Shown here piece by piece: positions 10,664 through 21,849 of a DNA stretch of 64,000 bases. A model generated the notes under the pieces. It saw only the letters and a list, made by a program, of their open reading frames with translations. It was not told the origin of the DNA and made no database searches. Made by a program: the position numbers and the translations under genes. This DNA comes from Paraphoma chrysanthemicola (taxonomy: Eukaryota; Ascomycota; Dothideomycetes; Pleosporales; Phaeosphaeriaceae). The first letter of the stretch is position 1, and each line of letters opens with the position of its first letter. The DNA lies in the NCBI GenBank assembly GCA_020744225.1, contig JAGMWG010000003.1:2108001-2172000 (forward strand), read 5' to 3'.

Positions 10664-11735
10664 CTATTTGCTTGCGCGGGCAATCAACCACTGGAGAACA
10701 GCGTCGAGGTTGGTTTCTTCTTTGGCACTGATGCCGTAGCAGCTCACTTCGCGGTGCGACACGGCCTTCAAGTTCAGCGCTTCGATGAGCTCGTCGACCG
10801 AGAGCTTATCGGGCAAGTCAGACTTGTTTCCCAAGACCAGCAGAGGGATGCCTTCCAATGCTGGCTTCTCCAAGAGAAGGTTGAGCTCTTCGCGCGCAAC
10901 TGGCAGCGCATCTCTGTCAGCTGAGTCGACGATGAATCTGGAGCGATCAGCGATGGATGCGACACATGCCGACGAGCCTTACACAATTGCGTTCACACCG
11001 CGGCAGTATCGCTCCCACATGGAACGAAACCTAGGCTGGCCTCCGAGATCCCAACTGTTGCCGCTGGTCAGCAGATGCACACTGGCTGCGCAGATTGCCT
11101 GCACCCCGCAAGGCTGGCCCGAACTGGCTTGGCGCTGCAAGAGGTGGACATGCGTGACCAGGGCCGTATCAAGTACTCACCACTTCAAGGTTACATGGCC
11201 CTTCTGGACACGCTTCATGTTGAAGCCCACGGTGGGGATGGAGCTATACCCTAGTTAGCGCTCGGGCCACCAGTGATGGTAATGGTCGTGCGAGGCAGCA
11301 CAATCGGGACAACGATGGAACGCTGTTGCCGCCCGGCCTGCGCAACCTGGAGCTTGGTGTTGACGTACTCGACAGTAAACTCTCCTCCCTAGACAATCGT
11401 CGTCAGCTCGATCCGGCCCACACACTGTCATTTCCGAATCAGGAAGGGACTCACCGCCAGAACTCTCAACAACGACGTCTTGCCAGCGTTCTGCAGCCCG
11501 ATCATGGTGATGTCCATCTCAGTCGCCCTGCACAAAGGAAGCGGTTAGCAATGGGGCCAGGTCATCGGCGGCGTCGACTTTGCTTTTTCCATGGGCGGAT
11601 AGAGATGGGTGGGAGATATCAGATGGCGCATCAGGCATCAAGGCCCGCGCATGGCGAGGATGGAGGAGACAAAAGGTAGACGTACCAGAACAGGCGCAGC
11701 AGCCAGTCGTAGATGCGGCGGAAGAGGTTCGCCAT
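10664..11735 (-). CDS. ARL8: Arl8-type small GTPase (lysosome/vacuole Arf-like protein)
   Basis: Six exons: 11735-11686, 11527-11455, 11388-11369, 11243-11181, 11054-10983, 10937-10664; 552 nt, 183 residues. The N-terminus MANLFRRIYDWLLRLFW is the amphipathic helix of Arl8, which lacks the myristoylated Gly2 of true Arfs. The nucleotide-binding motifs are complete: P-loop GLQNAGKTS, switch I SIPTVGFNM, switch II WDLGGQPRFRSMWERYC, NKSD (LLVLGNKSDLPDKL) and SAK (YGISAKEETNLD). Exon 3 is only 20 nt (GGEFTV plus two bases). The acceptor at its downstream partner is the second AG (tatag) because the first brings a stop. Arl8 recruits tethers and motors to lysosomes and vacuoles. Intron lengths run from 45 to 158 nt. 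Divergent from RPA135. Confidence 0.93.
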
Positions 11736-12257
11736 AGTGGGAGGGCAGGCAGCGCGACTGACTCGAGGATGTTGTTGTCGGCCTGCGTGGACTGGCGATG
11801 GATGGATGGTGCTGAAGTCTGCGAACCTTGATCCTTGAAGCGGGGTCTTCTCTCGGGTAGTCGTAGGGCGATCGCGCCGTGGACGAGGCAGACTATGTAG
11901 CAACAACAATGAATTCACAACGCTCCAAATGCATGCGCAGCGAGCCAGCAATGAGGGAGAGAGCGAGGAGCAGGAGCTGCGCCGCCCCAGGGAAAAGCTA
12001 GGAACCCGCGCGGTCGTGGTGTGCTGCTGCATCAAGCCGCGCAGGTGACTTGGCCCCACGGCCAATGATGCGGCGGCGCTATGGCGCGGGCCCGCAGAAA
12101 ATGTTCAAGAAGTTCGCGACAAATTTACCAGCAGCTCCGCCTTCACCGCAGCCGCTCACCGAGTGTGATATGGCGCTTTTGACACCGCCGTGAGCTGCGC
12201 CGACTGTCTCTCACCCGTGATCCTTTTTTGCACAATTAATTCACCCCCGCCGCAGCC
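11736..12257. promoter_or_regulatory. Divergent promoter region ARL8 / RPA135
   Basis: 522 bp between start codons. The segment just before RPA135 contains ccttttttgcacaattaatt (about 12221-12240), an AT-rich stretch in an otherwise GC-rich region and a possible core promoter element. No conserved Pol I-regulon motif was recognised. Confidence 0.35.
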
Positions 12258-15200
12258 ATGGCGCGCGCCCAGAGCAAGAAGGCGCAACAGAAGCCGTGGA
12301 CCACGGCATACGACACGAAGCGCCGCCACGAGCTCTTTGCGAACCCGCCCAAGGACCAGACGGCCTACCCCACGCTGGCTGCTGCCGTCGACCCGCACAT
12401 TAATTCGTTCAACACCATCTTCGCCCCCGGCGGTCAGATCGACGAGGCGCTCAAGGACATTGGCACCAAGGTCTTCCTCGACGGCGACCCATACGCACAG
12501 CCCGAGGAGACTGGGCGCAGGAACAGGCTGTCCATCCGCATCCAGGATGTCTTCCTCGACAAGTCAGTGCTGCCGCCCACGAACAAGGTCGCCCTCAAGA
12601 ACCGCAACATCCTGCCCGCCGAGTGCAGGGAGCGCCATGCCTCGTACCGCGGCAAGCTGCGCGCCCGCGTCGAGTTCAAGGTGAACAACGGCGACTGGCG
12701 GGAGGAGGTGTGCGATCTGGGTGCCATCCCCATCATGCTGAGGGTAAGATCGGCCCACTGCCCTGGAATGCGCACAGCAGCAGATTGTGCTAATTGTCCT
12801 CGTGATAGTCAAATCGGTGCCACCTCGAGAACATGAGCCCGGACCAGCTTGTCAAGGCAAAGGAGGAGAGCGAGGAGCTCGGTGGCTACTTCATTGTGAA
12901 CGGCATCGAGAAGATCATCCGTATGCTGCAGGTGAACCGGCGCAACTTCCCCATGGCCATCAAGCGCGGCGCCTTCACAAACCGAGGCCCTGGATACACG
13001 CCGTACGGCATCCTCATCCGCTCGATGCGACCCGACCAAACGTCACAGACCAACGCCCTACACTACCTCAACGACGGCAACGTGAACCTGCGCTTCTCGT
13101 GGAGGAAGGCTGAGTATCTCGTGCCCGTCATGATGGTGCTCAAGTCGCTAGTGGAGACAAACGACCGGGAGATATTCGAGGGCCTGGTTGGTGCGGCGGG
13201 CTCGGACGGGCTTGCAGAGAAACAATTTGTGACCGATAGAGTGGAATTGCTGCTCCGGACGTACAAGGTCTACGGGTTACACTCCAAAGCGAAAACGCGG
13301 GCCTACTTAGGACAGAAGTTCAAGGTCGTACTGCAGATTCCCGAGGATACAAGCGATGAGGAAGCTGGCACCGAATTCCTGCGAAGAATCGTCCTACCAC
13401 ATCTTGGAGCGTACAACATCACGCCAGCCCAGGATGCCGACAAGTTTCGCATGCTGCTCTTCATGATTCGGAAGCTATACGCTCTCGTTGAGGGCGAGTG
13501 CTGTGTAGACAATCCGGATGCAGTGCAGAATCAGGAAATCCTGCTCGGAGGGCAGCTGTACGGCATGATCATTAAGGAAAGGCTCGACGATTGGCTACTC
13601 TCAATCGGACCTGCCTTGCGAGATTGGGGGCGCCGGGCGGAGTGGAAGTCTTTCACCTCGCCTGAGTTCCAAAAAGACTTTTTATCCAAGGTTCTTAGGA
13701 GAACACAAATGAACATCGGACAGGCAATGGAGTACTTCATCTCCACCGGCAACCTAATCAGTCCGACAGGTCTCGATCTCCAGCAAACAGCTGGTTTCGT
13801 CGTGGTCGCAGAGAAAATCAACTTCTACCGTTTCATCAGTCATTTCCGCATGGTGCACAGAGGTGCCTTTTTCGCCGAGCTCAAAACAACCACTGTGCGC
13901 AAACTGTTACCAGAGAGCTGGGGTTTCATGTGCCCTGTACACACACCTGACGGAGCCCCATGTGGCCTGTTGAACCACTTTGCACACAAGTGTAAGCTTG
14001 CAACACAGAACGTTGATGTCTCAGCGATTCCGAAGCTAGTCGCGCAGCTGGGCGTTTCTAGTAAATCATCCGCCTCCCTTGAGTCGAGTGTGGTGGTACA
14101 GCTCGACGGTCGCGTGCTGGGATTCTGCTCGCCAAAGCAAGCCAGAGTCATTGCAGACACTCTTCGCTACTGGAAAGTCGAAGGCTCGCATAATGTACCA
14201 CTCGAATTAGAAATTGGATATGTCCCAAATTCGAATGGCGGACAGTACCCTGGAGTGTACATGATGTCGCAGATTGCACGCATGTACCGACCTGTCAAGT
14301 ATCTCCCGCTTGACAAGCTCGACTATGTTGGACCATTTGAGCAGCCCTACATGTCGATAGCGTGTACGGACGCCGAGGTCGTGTCAGGCGACTCAACGCA
14401 CGTTGAATTCGACCCGACAAATATCTTCTCGATCGTTGCGAACATGACACCATTTTCCGACTTCAACCAATCGCCGCGTAACATGTAAGCACTTATAGTA
14501 GAGTCGTGATCTACGTATACTAACTCGCACTCACTAGGTACCAATGTCAAATGGGCAAGCAATCGATGGGAACACCAGGAACTGCTCTTCGATACCGCAC
14601 CGACAACAAGACCTACCGCTTGCAGACTGGTCAAACGCCTGTCGTGCGACCGCCCCTCCACAACGAGTACGGATTAGACAATTTCCCGAACGGGATGAAC
14701 GCCGTTGTGGCTGTCATTTCCTACACTGGGTACGACATGGACGACGCCATGATACTGAACAAATCTGCACATGAGCGCGGATTTGGTCACGGAACCATCT
14801 ACAAGACCAAGATTTGTGATCTTGAGGAGGGTTCCCGCAGGAACAGATCCGGAAGGACGATAACGAAGCTTTTTGGTTTCGCACCAGACAGTCTGGTCTC
14901 AGCGGACAAGAAAGAGACGCTTGACGAGGATGGTTTCCCTCGCATTGGTACGCTGCTGCGGAACGGTGACGCTATTGCTGCATGGCATACCGTCTCCTAT
15001 GACGCACCTTCTGATGACTACAAAAACCGAGATGCCAATACTCAATATTTCAAGTACAAAGAGGAAGAAGTTGCCTTTGTCGAAGAGGTCCGCATCATTG
15101 GCTCAGAAGACGGCACGCAGCCGTGCCAGAAGATTAGCGTCAAGCTTCGCGTCCCTCGCTCCCCCGTCATTGGTGACAAGTTCTCCTCCCGTCACGGCCA

Positions 15201-16017
15201 AAAGGGTGTTGCTTCTCAGAAATGGCCCTCCATCGATATGCCTTTCAGCGAGTCCGGCATGCAACCAGACGTCATCATCAACCCTCACGCCTTCCCGTCT
15301 CGTATGACAATCGGCATGTTCGTCGAGTCTCTCGCCGGCAAAGCAGGCGCACTGCACGGCATTGCGCAGGACTCGACGCCCTTCCGCTTCGACGAACAGA
15401 ACACGGCGGTTGACTTCTTCGGCCACCAGCTCATGAAGGCAGGCTACAACTACTACGGTAACGAGCCCATGTACAGCGGCATTACGGGCCAGGAACTCGC
15501 GGCAGATATCTACATTGGCGTCGTGTACTACCAACGCTTGAGACACATGGTCAACGACAAGTTCCAAGTTCGTACCACAGGTCCCATCAACACCACCACC
15601 GGCCAGCCCATCAAGGGCCGAAAGAGAGGTGGTGGTATCCGTGTTGGTGAGATGGAGCGCGACGCTCTTATTGCACACGGCACAGCTTTCCTTCTACAAG
15701 ATCGTCTGATGAATTGCTCCGATTACACCAAAGCAGCAGTCTGTCGCGAGTGCGGCTCATTCCTGTCTACAGCCCCAACGGTGAACGAATTCACGCGCAA
15801 GAAGGACCGCGGCAGCAATCTCACGATCCGCTGTCGTCGCTGCGCGAAGCTTGCGGACGGCGTGGTGAGCAAGTCAGATGTCTGGACGGATGGCCAGGGC
15901 ATACGATTCACGGGCGGCGAGGATATCGCTGTTGTCGCAGTGCCCGGTGTGCTGAAGTATCTGGATGTCGAGCTCGCCAGTATGGGCGTACGGTTGAAGT
16001 TCAAGGTGGAGCCGTAA
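12258..16017 (+). CDS. RPA135: RNA polymerase I second-largest subunit (A135)
   Basis: Three exons: 12258-12743, 12809-14484, 14538-16017; 3642 nt, 1213 residues, a normal length for A135. The second intron carries a textbook tactaac branch site. As the second-largest Pol I subunit it forms half of the active-site cleft for rRNA synthesis in the nucleolus. Motifs include the lobe GGYFIVNGIEKIIRMLQVNR, the fork/active region WGFMCPVHTPDGAPCGLLNH, GYDMDDAMILNKSAHERGFG (acidic residues near the catalytic Mg), GDKFSSRHGQKG (hybrid-binding), and the C-terminal anchor with a four-Cys zinc site (CRECGSF and CRRC). The A135 identity rather than Rpb2 or Rpc2 rests on the N-terminus (ELFANPPKDQTAYPTLAAAV) and SNRCHLENMSPDQLVKAKEE. 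The frame is intact throughout. Confidence 0.95.
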
Positions 16018-16240
16018 GGTCGATGTGGACTTTTTGCAAGTGCATTTGCTCGGCGTTTTCGGATGGATGAAAAAGTTTCTGGCGCAGCATCGTGTGGCGT
16101 ATGGGTGTAGATACGATATTGAACGAAACGAACAGAGTTCACTTGACTGAGACGTTGTTTGGCTGTGTTGTACTTGCTGGCATGTTTCCATAATGCTACG
16201 CTGGGTATCTACAAAATATCAAAATGACCTCACCAACGGC

Positions 16241-17551
16241 CTATCCTTCTACAAATGGATTTGGCGGTAGAATCTCCGCGTCATAGCCTTCCAATTCCTG
16301 CTTAATCCCATTCTGTACCCTCTCCTCCTGATCGACAGACGGTTCGCCCGCCTTCCACACCCTGACCGTACGATCCAAGCCCGCGCTCACAATTACGCGC
16401 TCCGTCGGATGTGTGTCCACGGCCAACACCGTATCCGCATGCCCCTCGAGCCTCTGCAGGACATTTTTACTACTCACATCCCACAACACCACACTCCCAT
16501 CCTCACTCCCGCTCGCGACAAACGCATACTCTGAAACTTTCTCGCCGGACCCGCCATACGTGCCGAACGCGCCCGTGATGCTGAATTTCTTATTCACATG
16601 GCCCTGATACGTCTTGACGCATTTTCCTTTGCCCTCGATGTAATTCCACAACCGGATACAGCTGTCTAGCGTCCAGGCCAGGATATACTTGCCGTTGGGA
16701 CTGAATCGGACACATGTGACGGGGGCATTGTCTTCGTGGACAATGGTGCGTAGACACTGGCCTGTAGCTGTGTCCCAGACGCGAATCAGTCCGTCGTGCG
16801 AACATGATACGATCAGTGTGCCGTCGCGTACAAAGTCGACGGATGAGACTGGGTCGCTATGAGCAGGGAGAGAACGCATGACGCGTGCGGCGCGCACGTC
16901 CCAGAGAAACACGGCTTCGTCGTAGGATCCGCTGACAAGCATGTTGCCCTTGGGACTAAAGCAGAGACTGTACACGTAGTTGTGATGCCCCAGAAGCGGC
17001 GTCGGATGCGCGAGCCCGGTCTGCGTGTCCCAGAGCCGGATGCTCTTGTCGTCGCTGCCCGAGGCCAGGATCTTGGAATCGGGCGACCATGTCAGCGCAG
17101 ATATGCCGGCGAGGTGGGCTTCGAGGGTGTGTTCGAGCGCGCCGGTGTGGGCGTTCCACAGCTTGATGGTGCAGTCGCTTGAGGCGGAGGCAATGAGGCG
17201 ACCATCGGGAGAGAAGCGGACGAGGGAAATGGGCTTCTTGTGGCCGCGGAGGATGAGCGTGGGTTTGTAGTGGAGGGATGTGGGTTTGGAGGGTGGGGTT
17301 GCGCCGGGGGACGATGAGTGTGAGGCTGAACGGGATCGTGGCGAGGAGTGCGAGTAGCGACGGTCTCTGTAGCGGCGTTCGTCGTCGCTGTCTTCTCTGC
17401 TGTAGCGACGCGCGGGTCGTTCTGCTATTCTATATGTGGGCGAGGCGTTGGGTGGGGAGCGAGATGCGGATCGTTTGCGGGGCGGTCCATCTTCGAAGTC
17501 GTCTTCGTCCGTTCTCCGCCGCTTGGGTGAGGTAGAGCGCGCGGTGTCCAT
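16241..17551 (-). CDS. SWD3: WD40 protein of the COMPASS H3K4 methyltransferase, Swd3/WDR5 type
   Basis: Single exon, 436 residues. The first about 95 residues are a charged Ser/Arg-rich extension with basic nuclear-localisation-like clusters (SPKRRRTDEDD, PPRKRSASRSP). Seven WD repeats follow, from LILRGHKKPISLVRFSPDGR to VDTHPTERVIVSAGLDRTVR, several ending in the classical IKLWNAHTG/IRLWDTQTG form. The run of repeats with HDGLIRVWDTATGQCLRTIV then EDNAPVTCVRFSPNGKYILA, TLDSCIRLWNYIEGKGKCVK and TYQGHVNKKFSI is the WDR5/Swd3 signature. An insert with GTYGGSGEKVSEYAFV occurs in repeat 6. Swd3 binds Set1/Bre2 in COMPASS. It is convergent with RPA135 and divergent from ISC1-like with only 173 bp between starts. 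Confidence 0.85.
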   Translation of the reverse strand: MDTARSTSPKRRRTDEDDFEDGPPRKRSASRSPPNASPTYRIAERPARRYSREDSDDERRYRDRRYSHSSPRSRSASHSSSPGATPPSKPTSLHYKPTLILRGHKKPISLVRFSPDGRLIASASSDCTIKLWNAHTGALEHTLEAHLAGISALTWSPDSKILASGSDDKSIRLWDTQTGLAHPTPLLGHHNYVYSLCFSPKGNMLVSGSYDEAVFLWDVRAARVMRSLPAHSDPVSSVDFVRDGTLIVSCSHDGLIRVWDTATGQCLRTIVHEDNAPVTCVRFSPNGKYILAWTLDSCIRLWNYIEGKGKCVKTYQGHVNKKFSITGAFGTYGGSGEKVSEYAFVASGSEDGSVVLWDVSSKNVLQRLEGHADTVLAVDTHPTERVIVSAGLDRTVRVWKAGEPSVDQEERVQNGIKQELEGYDAEILPPNPFVEG

Positions 17552-17724
17552 GGTGAGGGAGGGCTAGGTGAGGTTCAAGGAGGGAAACGCGACGGATGGG
17601 CATTGTCGAATTTCTGCCAGGAAGCGCGTTGGCGGTGAATGCAGCGATCCCTGATCCCTGCATCAGCTACCTCAAATACCCCAGTTGCATCATCGTAAGT
17701 CGACTCTCAGGCGCAAACATCACA
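17552..17724. promoter_or_regulatory. Compact divergent promoter SWD3 / ISC1-like
   Basis: 173 bp separates the SWD3 ATG from the chosen ISC1-like ATG, so core promoters or 5' UTRs must overlap. An alternative ISC1-like ATG in frame at 17596 would shrink this further. Confidence 0.4.
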
Positions 17725-19166
17725 ATGGCTTCAGACGGCCCTCCTTCGAGTTTGAGAATTCTGTCGCTCAATTGCTGGGGTCTCAAGTTCATAGCCAAGC
17801 TTCGCAGCGAGCGCCTCGAGGAAATTGGAAACCAAATCGCCGCGGCGGACCCCCGGCCAGACATTGTCGGCTTGCAGGAGTGCTGGACGCAGCAAGACTA
17901 CAATGTCATCCGCGAAAAGACACGACACTTTCTTCCATACGGGAAATTCTACCACAGTGGAATCTTTGGTGGCGGTCTGGTCATTCTGTCAAAATGGCCG
18001 ATAGAAGAGAGCAACATGGTGCGGTACCCGCTCAATGGACGGCCTGCTGCTTTCTACCGCGGTGACTGGTTCGTGGGCAAAGGTGTTGCTTGCGCGAGGA
18101 TACGAATGGGTCCGGGTCGGAGAGACATTGCAGAAGTATTCTGCACGCATGTATGGTGCACAAGTCGACTGCCGTGCATTCGTAGCTTACATCTGAACAG
18201 CTCCACGCACCATACGAGCGCGAGCCGCACGACTCTTACATATGCCATCGCACGGCCCAAGCCTGGGAAATAACCAAGCTCATGCGCGGTGCTGCCGAGC
18301 GCGGACACTTGGTCATCGGACTGGGAGACTTCAACATGGTGCCGCTTTCATTGGCGCATCGCATCATCGAAACGCACTCGCCAGTGCGAGACGTATGGCG
18401 CATACTGCATCCTGAGTCCTCACTGGGTGCAGCAAAAGACAAGGTCGAGCAGCTGCGAGGTCTTCCAATGCCCACGGCAGAGTTCAACGTGACTCGAAAT
18501 GGGACGACCTGCGACAGCGAGTTCAATTCATGGCGGTGGAACAAAGCCCACAAGAAGCGTCTGGCAAAGGGCGAGAACGTGCAGATAGATCCTGCCGTTG
18601 CCGACCCGTACGCCAAGCGGCTCGACTACATCTTCTTCAGCAGCGGCCGATACCACAATGCGGATACTGACGAGGCGCATGAGGAGTGGGAGCTCAAGGA
18701 CGTGAACGTGGGCATGACCATGAGGCACCCGACCCTACACTGTTCACTCAGCGATCACTTCTCAGTGGAAGCTACGTTGACCCGGAGCTCGACTGCGCCA
18801 TCAGCAGTGTCACCGCTCGCGTTGCCTGAACGATACTTGCCGATAGAAACATACGACGAGATACTTGCGACTACTCTCAAGTACCAAGTACGCGAGCGGA
18901 TACAGCGCAAGTTGAGAATAGGCCACTTCTTCTTCCAGCTGTCCATGGCGATTGGGTGCTGGATTGGCGTATGGTGGTCGCCGCACAACTATGTGTCATT
19001 TATACTGATGTTATTGAGTTCATTCGGTATGAGTGTGGGCGTCATTGATGGTCTGATGGGTCTGTTGTTCATTGGTAGCGAGATCAGAGCGCTGAAGGAG
19101 TTTGAATGGGAGGTTAGAAATGCTCGACATCGAGCGCTCGCGCTCGAAGGCAAGTCGGATGATTAG
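17725..19166 (+). CDS. ISC1: Inositol phosphosphingolipid phospholipase C / neutral sphingomyelinase
   Basis: Two exons: 17725-18150 and 18201-19166 (intron 50 nt, GTATGG donor); 1392 nt, 463 residues from MASDGPPSSLRILSLNCWGL. An in-frame upstream ATG at 17596 would add 43 residues with no family likeness, so I prefer 17725. The enzyme hydrolyses inositol phosphosphingolipids to ceramide. Mg-dependent exonuclease/endonuclease/phosphatase-fold motifs are visible: RILSLNCWG, VGLQECW (metal-binding Glu), GIFGGGLVILSKWP, GLGDFNMVP, and LSDHFSVEATLT (catalytic Asp-His). The substrate-side P-loop region RKGVAC-like appears as DWFVGKGVACARIRMG. The C-terminus has two membrane spans (about residues 378-395 and 400-430), as in Isc1 and nSMase2-type enzymes, followed by a short basic tail. 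Confidence 0.88.
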
Positions 19167-19521
19167 AATTACAGGAAAACGTGAATCAATAGCAGCAGAA
19201 TCATCATAACATTTTTGCTATGCGACCGACATGTTCGTGCTCAATGCAGCGAGTCGAACGCATGGGCACGTGCAATTCCGAGACGCGTCGAGCCAAGGCT
19301 AACCATCGCTCATCGCGCCAGGCCTCAATGAACCAGAACCATACTTCACACCTCCAAACGTCGCGAAATACCGCATCCCTCGCACTCCCCGATCCAGAAA
19401 CCTCGATCGCGCAATACGAGCGAAACCCACTGGCCAATACACCGCACACCTTCCCGGCTTTGCATGATATAGACTCCGTTACTGTCTGCGGGCGCCCGAA
19501 AGCCTGTCCGGAGTAGCAAAC
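19167..19521. promoter_or_regulatory. Upstream region of TAF12
   Basis: 355 bp between the ISC1-like stop and the TAF12 ATG; 3' UTR plus promoter. No site recognised. The overlapping ORFs of 64-98 codons are unremarkable. Confidence 0.3.
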
Positions 19522-21506
19522 ATGGCCGACTCACAACCACAACAGGCCGCCGGCGGCCAGGGCATGCCCACGCAGCTGAAACCAGATGATATCCTCAAGC
19601 TTCAGTGTCTCCCCGAGGATGAGAAGCAAAAGTACCGCATCATCATGATGAACTTCTACAGCATGACACAGCAAAACGCCAAAGGCACCCCGGAGCACAC
19701 GACGGCCGACCAGAAGATCACCGAGTGGTCGCAAAAGTTCATCTTCAGGGAGCGACAGTACCGGCAGAAGATGAAGATGCAGCAACAGCAGGGCGCCCAA
19801 GGCCAGTCGGAACAGAGCAGTCAGGCGCAGGGGCAGAATCAGGGCCAGGTCAAGCAGGAGGCACAACCGGCTCTTCAGAGAACCGCAGAAAGTGTCGCCG
19901 CACCTCAGCAAGCTCAGGCGCAACCACAAAGGCCACCACCGCAACAGATGGCCTCCAATCAGTCCCGCCCAGCTGCCCAAGCTGGCCCCCATTCTCAGGT
20001 TGCGCCCGCCATTTTGAAGCACGTACAGGACTTTCCGATCCAGTTGCCGCCGGCTGGCCCTGCCCCCGGAACACCAGAATACGAGTCCAAGATGAAGGAA
20101 TACAGAAATGGCTACCTCAATATGCTGGTGAAGCAGGCTTCGTTCGCTGACAACCGGAGAAAGATAATGCACCAGATTGAAGAGCGGCAGAAGTCTAATA
20201 CAGAGGTGCCCCAGGAGCTCCTGGCTATGAAACAGCGTGTTGAAAGGGAACATGCGCAGATGCAGGACCAGGTCGATAAATTTAGAAAGCTTCAGAAACA
20301 ATGGAAGGATGAAAGAGAACGGAAGCAAGCGCAGCAAAACCAAACTCAAGGGCAGCCAGGCGCGCAGGACCAGACGCAGACGTCAGCACAATCACCCCAG
20401 CAGCAACAGTTACCACAGCAGCCTCAAAGACAACCATCGCAGCCCAGCATACCGAATCAGCCTACAGTGAAAGAGGAGCCCCAGATCAAGCTCGAAAATG
20501 GACAATCCCAGCCACAGCAGCCTGCACCGCAGTTCAATATGCCAGGCAACCAGCAACAACCGCAGCAGCCCCCGCAGAACATGCAAGTGCCGCCTTCACT
20601 TCAACAGCAGCAGCAGCAGCAAGGTCGTCCGCCGCCAGCACCTCACTCTCAGTCTATGCCACCAAACCAAGCGCAACAGTTTGCACAACAACACCAGCAG
20701 CACCCACAACAGAACCGACCACAGATAAATCCACATCAAGCAAACGCGCACCAACATCAACAAAGCAACTCTCCACACCCGCAATCCGCGACTTCCAACG
20801 CGCCCGGACCTCCAGTGCCGCTCTCTCACCAGGCCGCCGTGAGCGCTGCGAACCGCTCATACACCGACCCTCAGCGCACAAACACCCCCCTTCAACAAGG
20901 CGGTCAAGGCAACTTCGGCAGCCGCGAGCGCGAGCAACTCAACAACCCCAAGATGCCCATCCCACGCCATCTCAATGTCACTTCACCAGCCCCAATCCAC
21001 ATGGGCCAGGCACGGCCAACTATGAGTGGTCCGACCAACGGCGCGCCTGGTCCCATGGGCCAGCCCGTCATTTCGCGCCCTCCGCCATTCCAGCTCGAGG
21101 GTGAAGGCGACCGGGTGCTTAGCAAGCGCAAGTTGGACGAGCTTGTTCGCCAGGTCACGGGCGGTTCGGAGGAGGCCCTGACCTCCGAGGTTGAAGAAGT
21201 AAGACGAGCTATTGCTAAATACGATATCAATATACTAACGCTCATCAGGCTGTCCTCCAACTCGCCGACGACTTCGTCGACAACGTCATCAGCAGCTCAT
21301 GCAAACTTAGCAAGCTGCGCGAATCACCACAACTCGATATCCGCGACATTCAACTGGTTCTCGAGCGCAACTACAATATCCGCATTCCTGGTTACGCATC
21401 CGACGAGTCTCGCACGGTAAGGAAGGTTGTTCCTGCTGCGGGCTGGGTGGATAAAATGAAGGCTGTCAACGCAGCTAAGGTCATGGGCGGCAAGGCTGAT
21501 TTTTAA
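19522..21506 (+). CDS. TAF12: TFIID/SAGA subunit TAF12, histone-fold protein with long Gln-rich N-terminus
   Basis: Two exons: 19522-21198 and 21249-21506; 1935 nt, 644 residues. The intron (50 nt) has a tactaac-like branch and splits the histone fold, so only splicing restores it: KRKLDELVRQVTGGSEEALT, then AVLQLADDFVDNVISSSCKL, then LDIRDIQLVLERNYNIRIPG. This is the TAF12 (TAFII20/TAF61) histone fold, which pairs with TAF4 in TFIID and Ada1 in SAGA. The fungal-length N-terminal 500 residues are Gln/Pro-rich, with poly-Gln runs encoded by CAG/CAA (for example near 20603-20625), and contain a charged coiled-coil-like part around residues 190-260 (IEERQKSNTEVPQEL). A second helical block near residues 15-90 precedes it. 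The ORF that reads past the donor ends in nonsense. The 272-codon antisense Leu-rich ORF is a shadow of the Gln-rich code. Confidence 0.93.
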
Positions 21507-21849
21507 GCTGTGCGGTATGCGCTAGGCGTTGTTTTGCTGATGGGTTTTATGATGTGTGGATTCGGTCTGAAGAAGTAGCATTATTACGACTAGTTCACAG
21601 GGTTGAACAGTCCGGTTGCTTTTTGCGACAATGCAAGCTCATTCATGCAAACCACCACAAATGTATCATCGATTCAGTATCGAGATGTGTCTGTATGTGA
21701 TCCGGCGAGTGGAAGGGAATCATGAAGAGTGTTGTGTAGTCTAATCATTCCATCACTCCGTATTTCACTTGAACTCTAAAAATCCATCTATCCTACTTCC
21801 CATCCATCCCCAGACCAAACCACAACCCCAAACCCCCACCAACTCGTAT
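21507..21849. other. Convergent 3' region TAF12 / UGGT
   Basis: 343 bp between stop codons; presumed 3' UTRs. No gene seen; the plus ORF from 21769 is antisense to the UGGT tail. Confidence 0.35.

Noticed and set aside
19531..20349. 272-codon Leu-rich minus ORF, looks like a membrane protein
   Set aside because: Antisense of Gln codons in TAF12: CAG/CAA read backwards give Leu/Cys-rich sequence.
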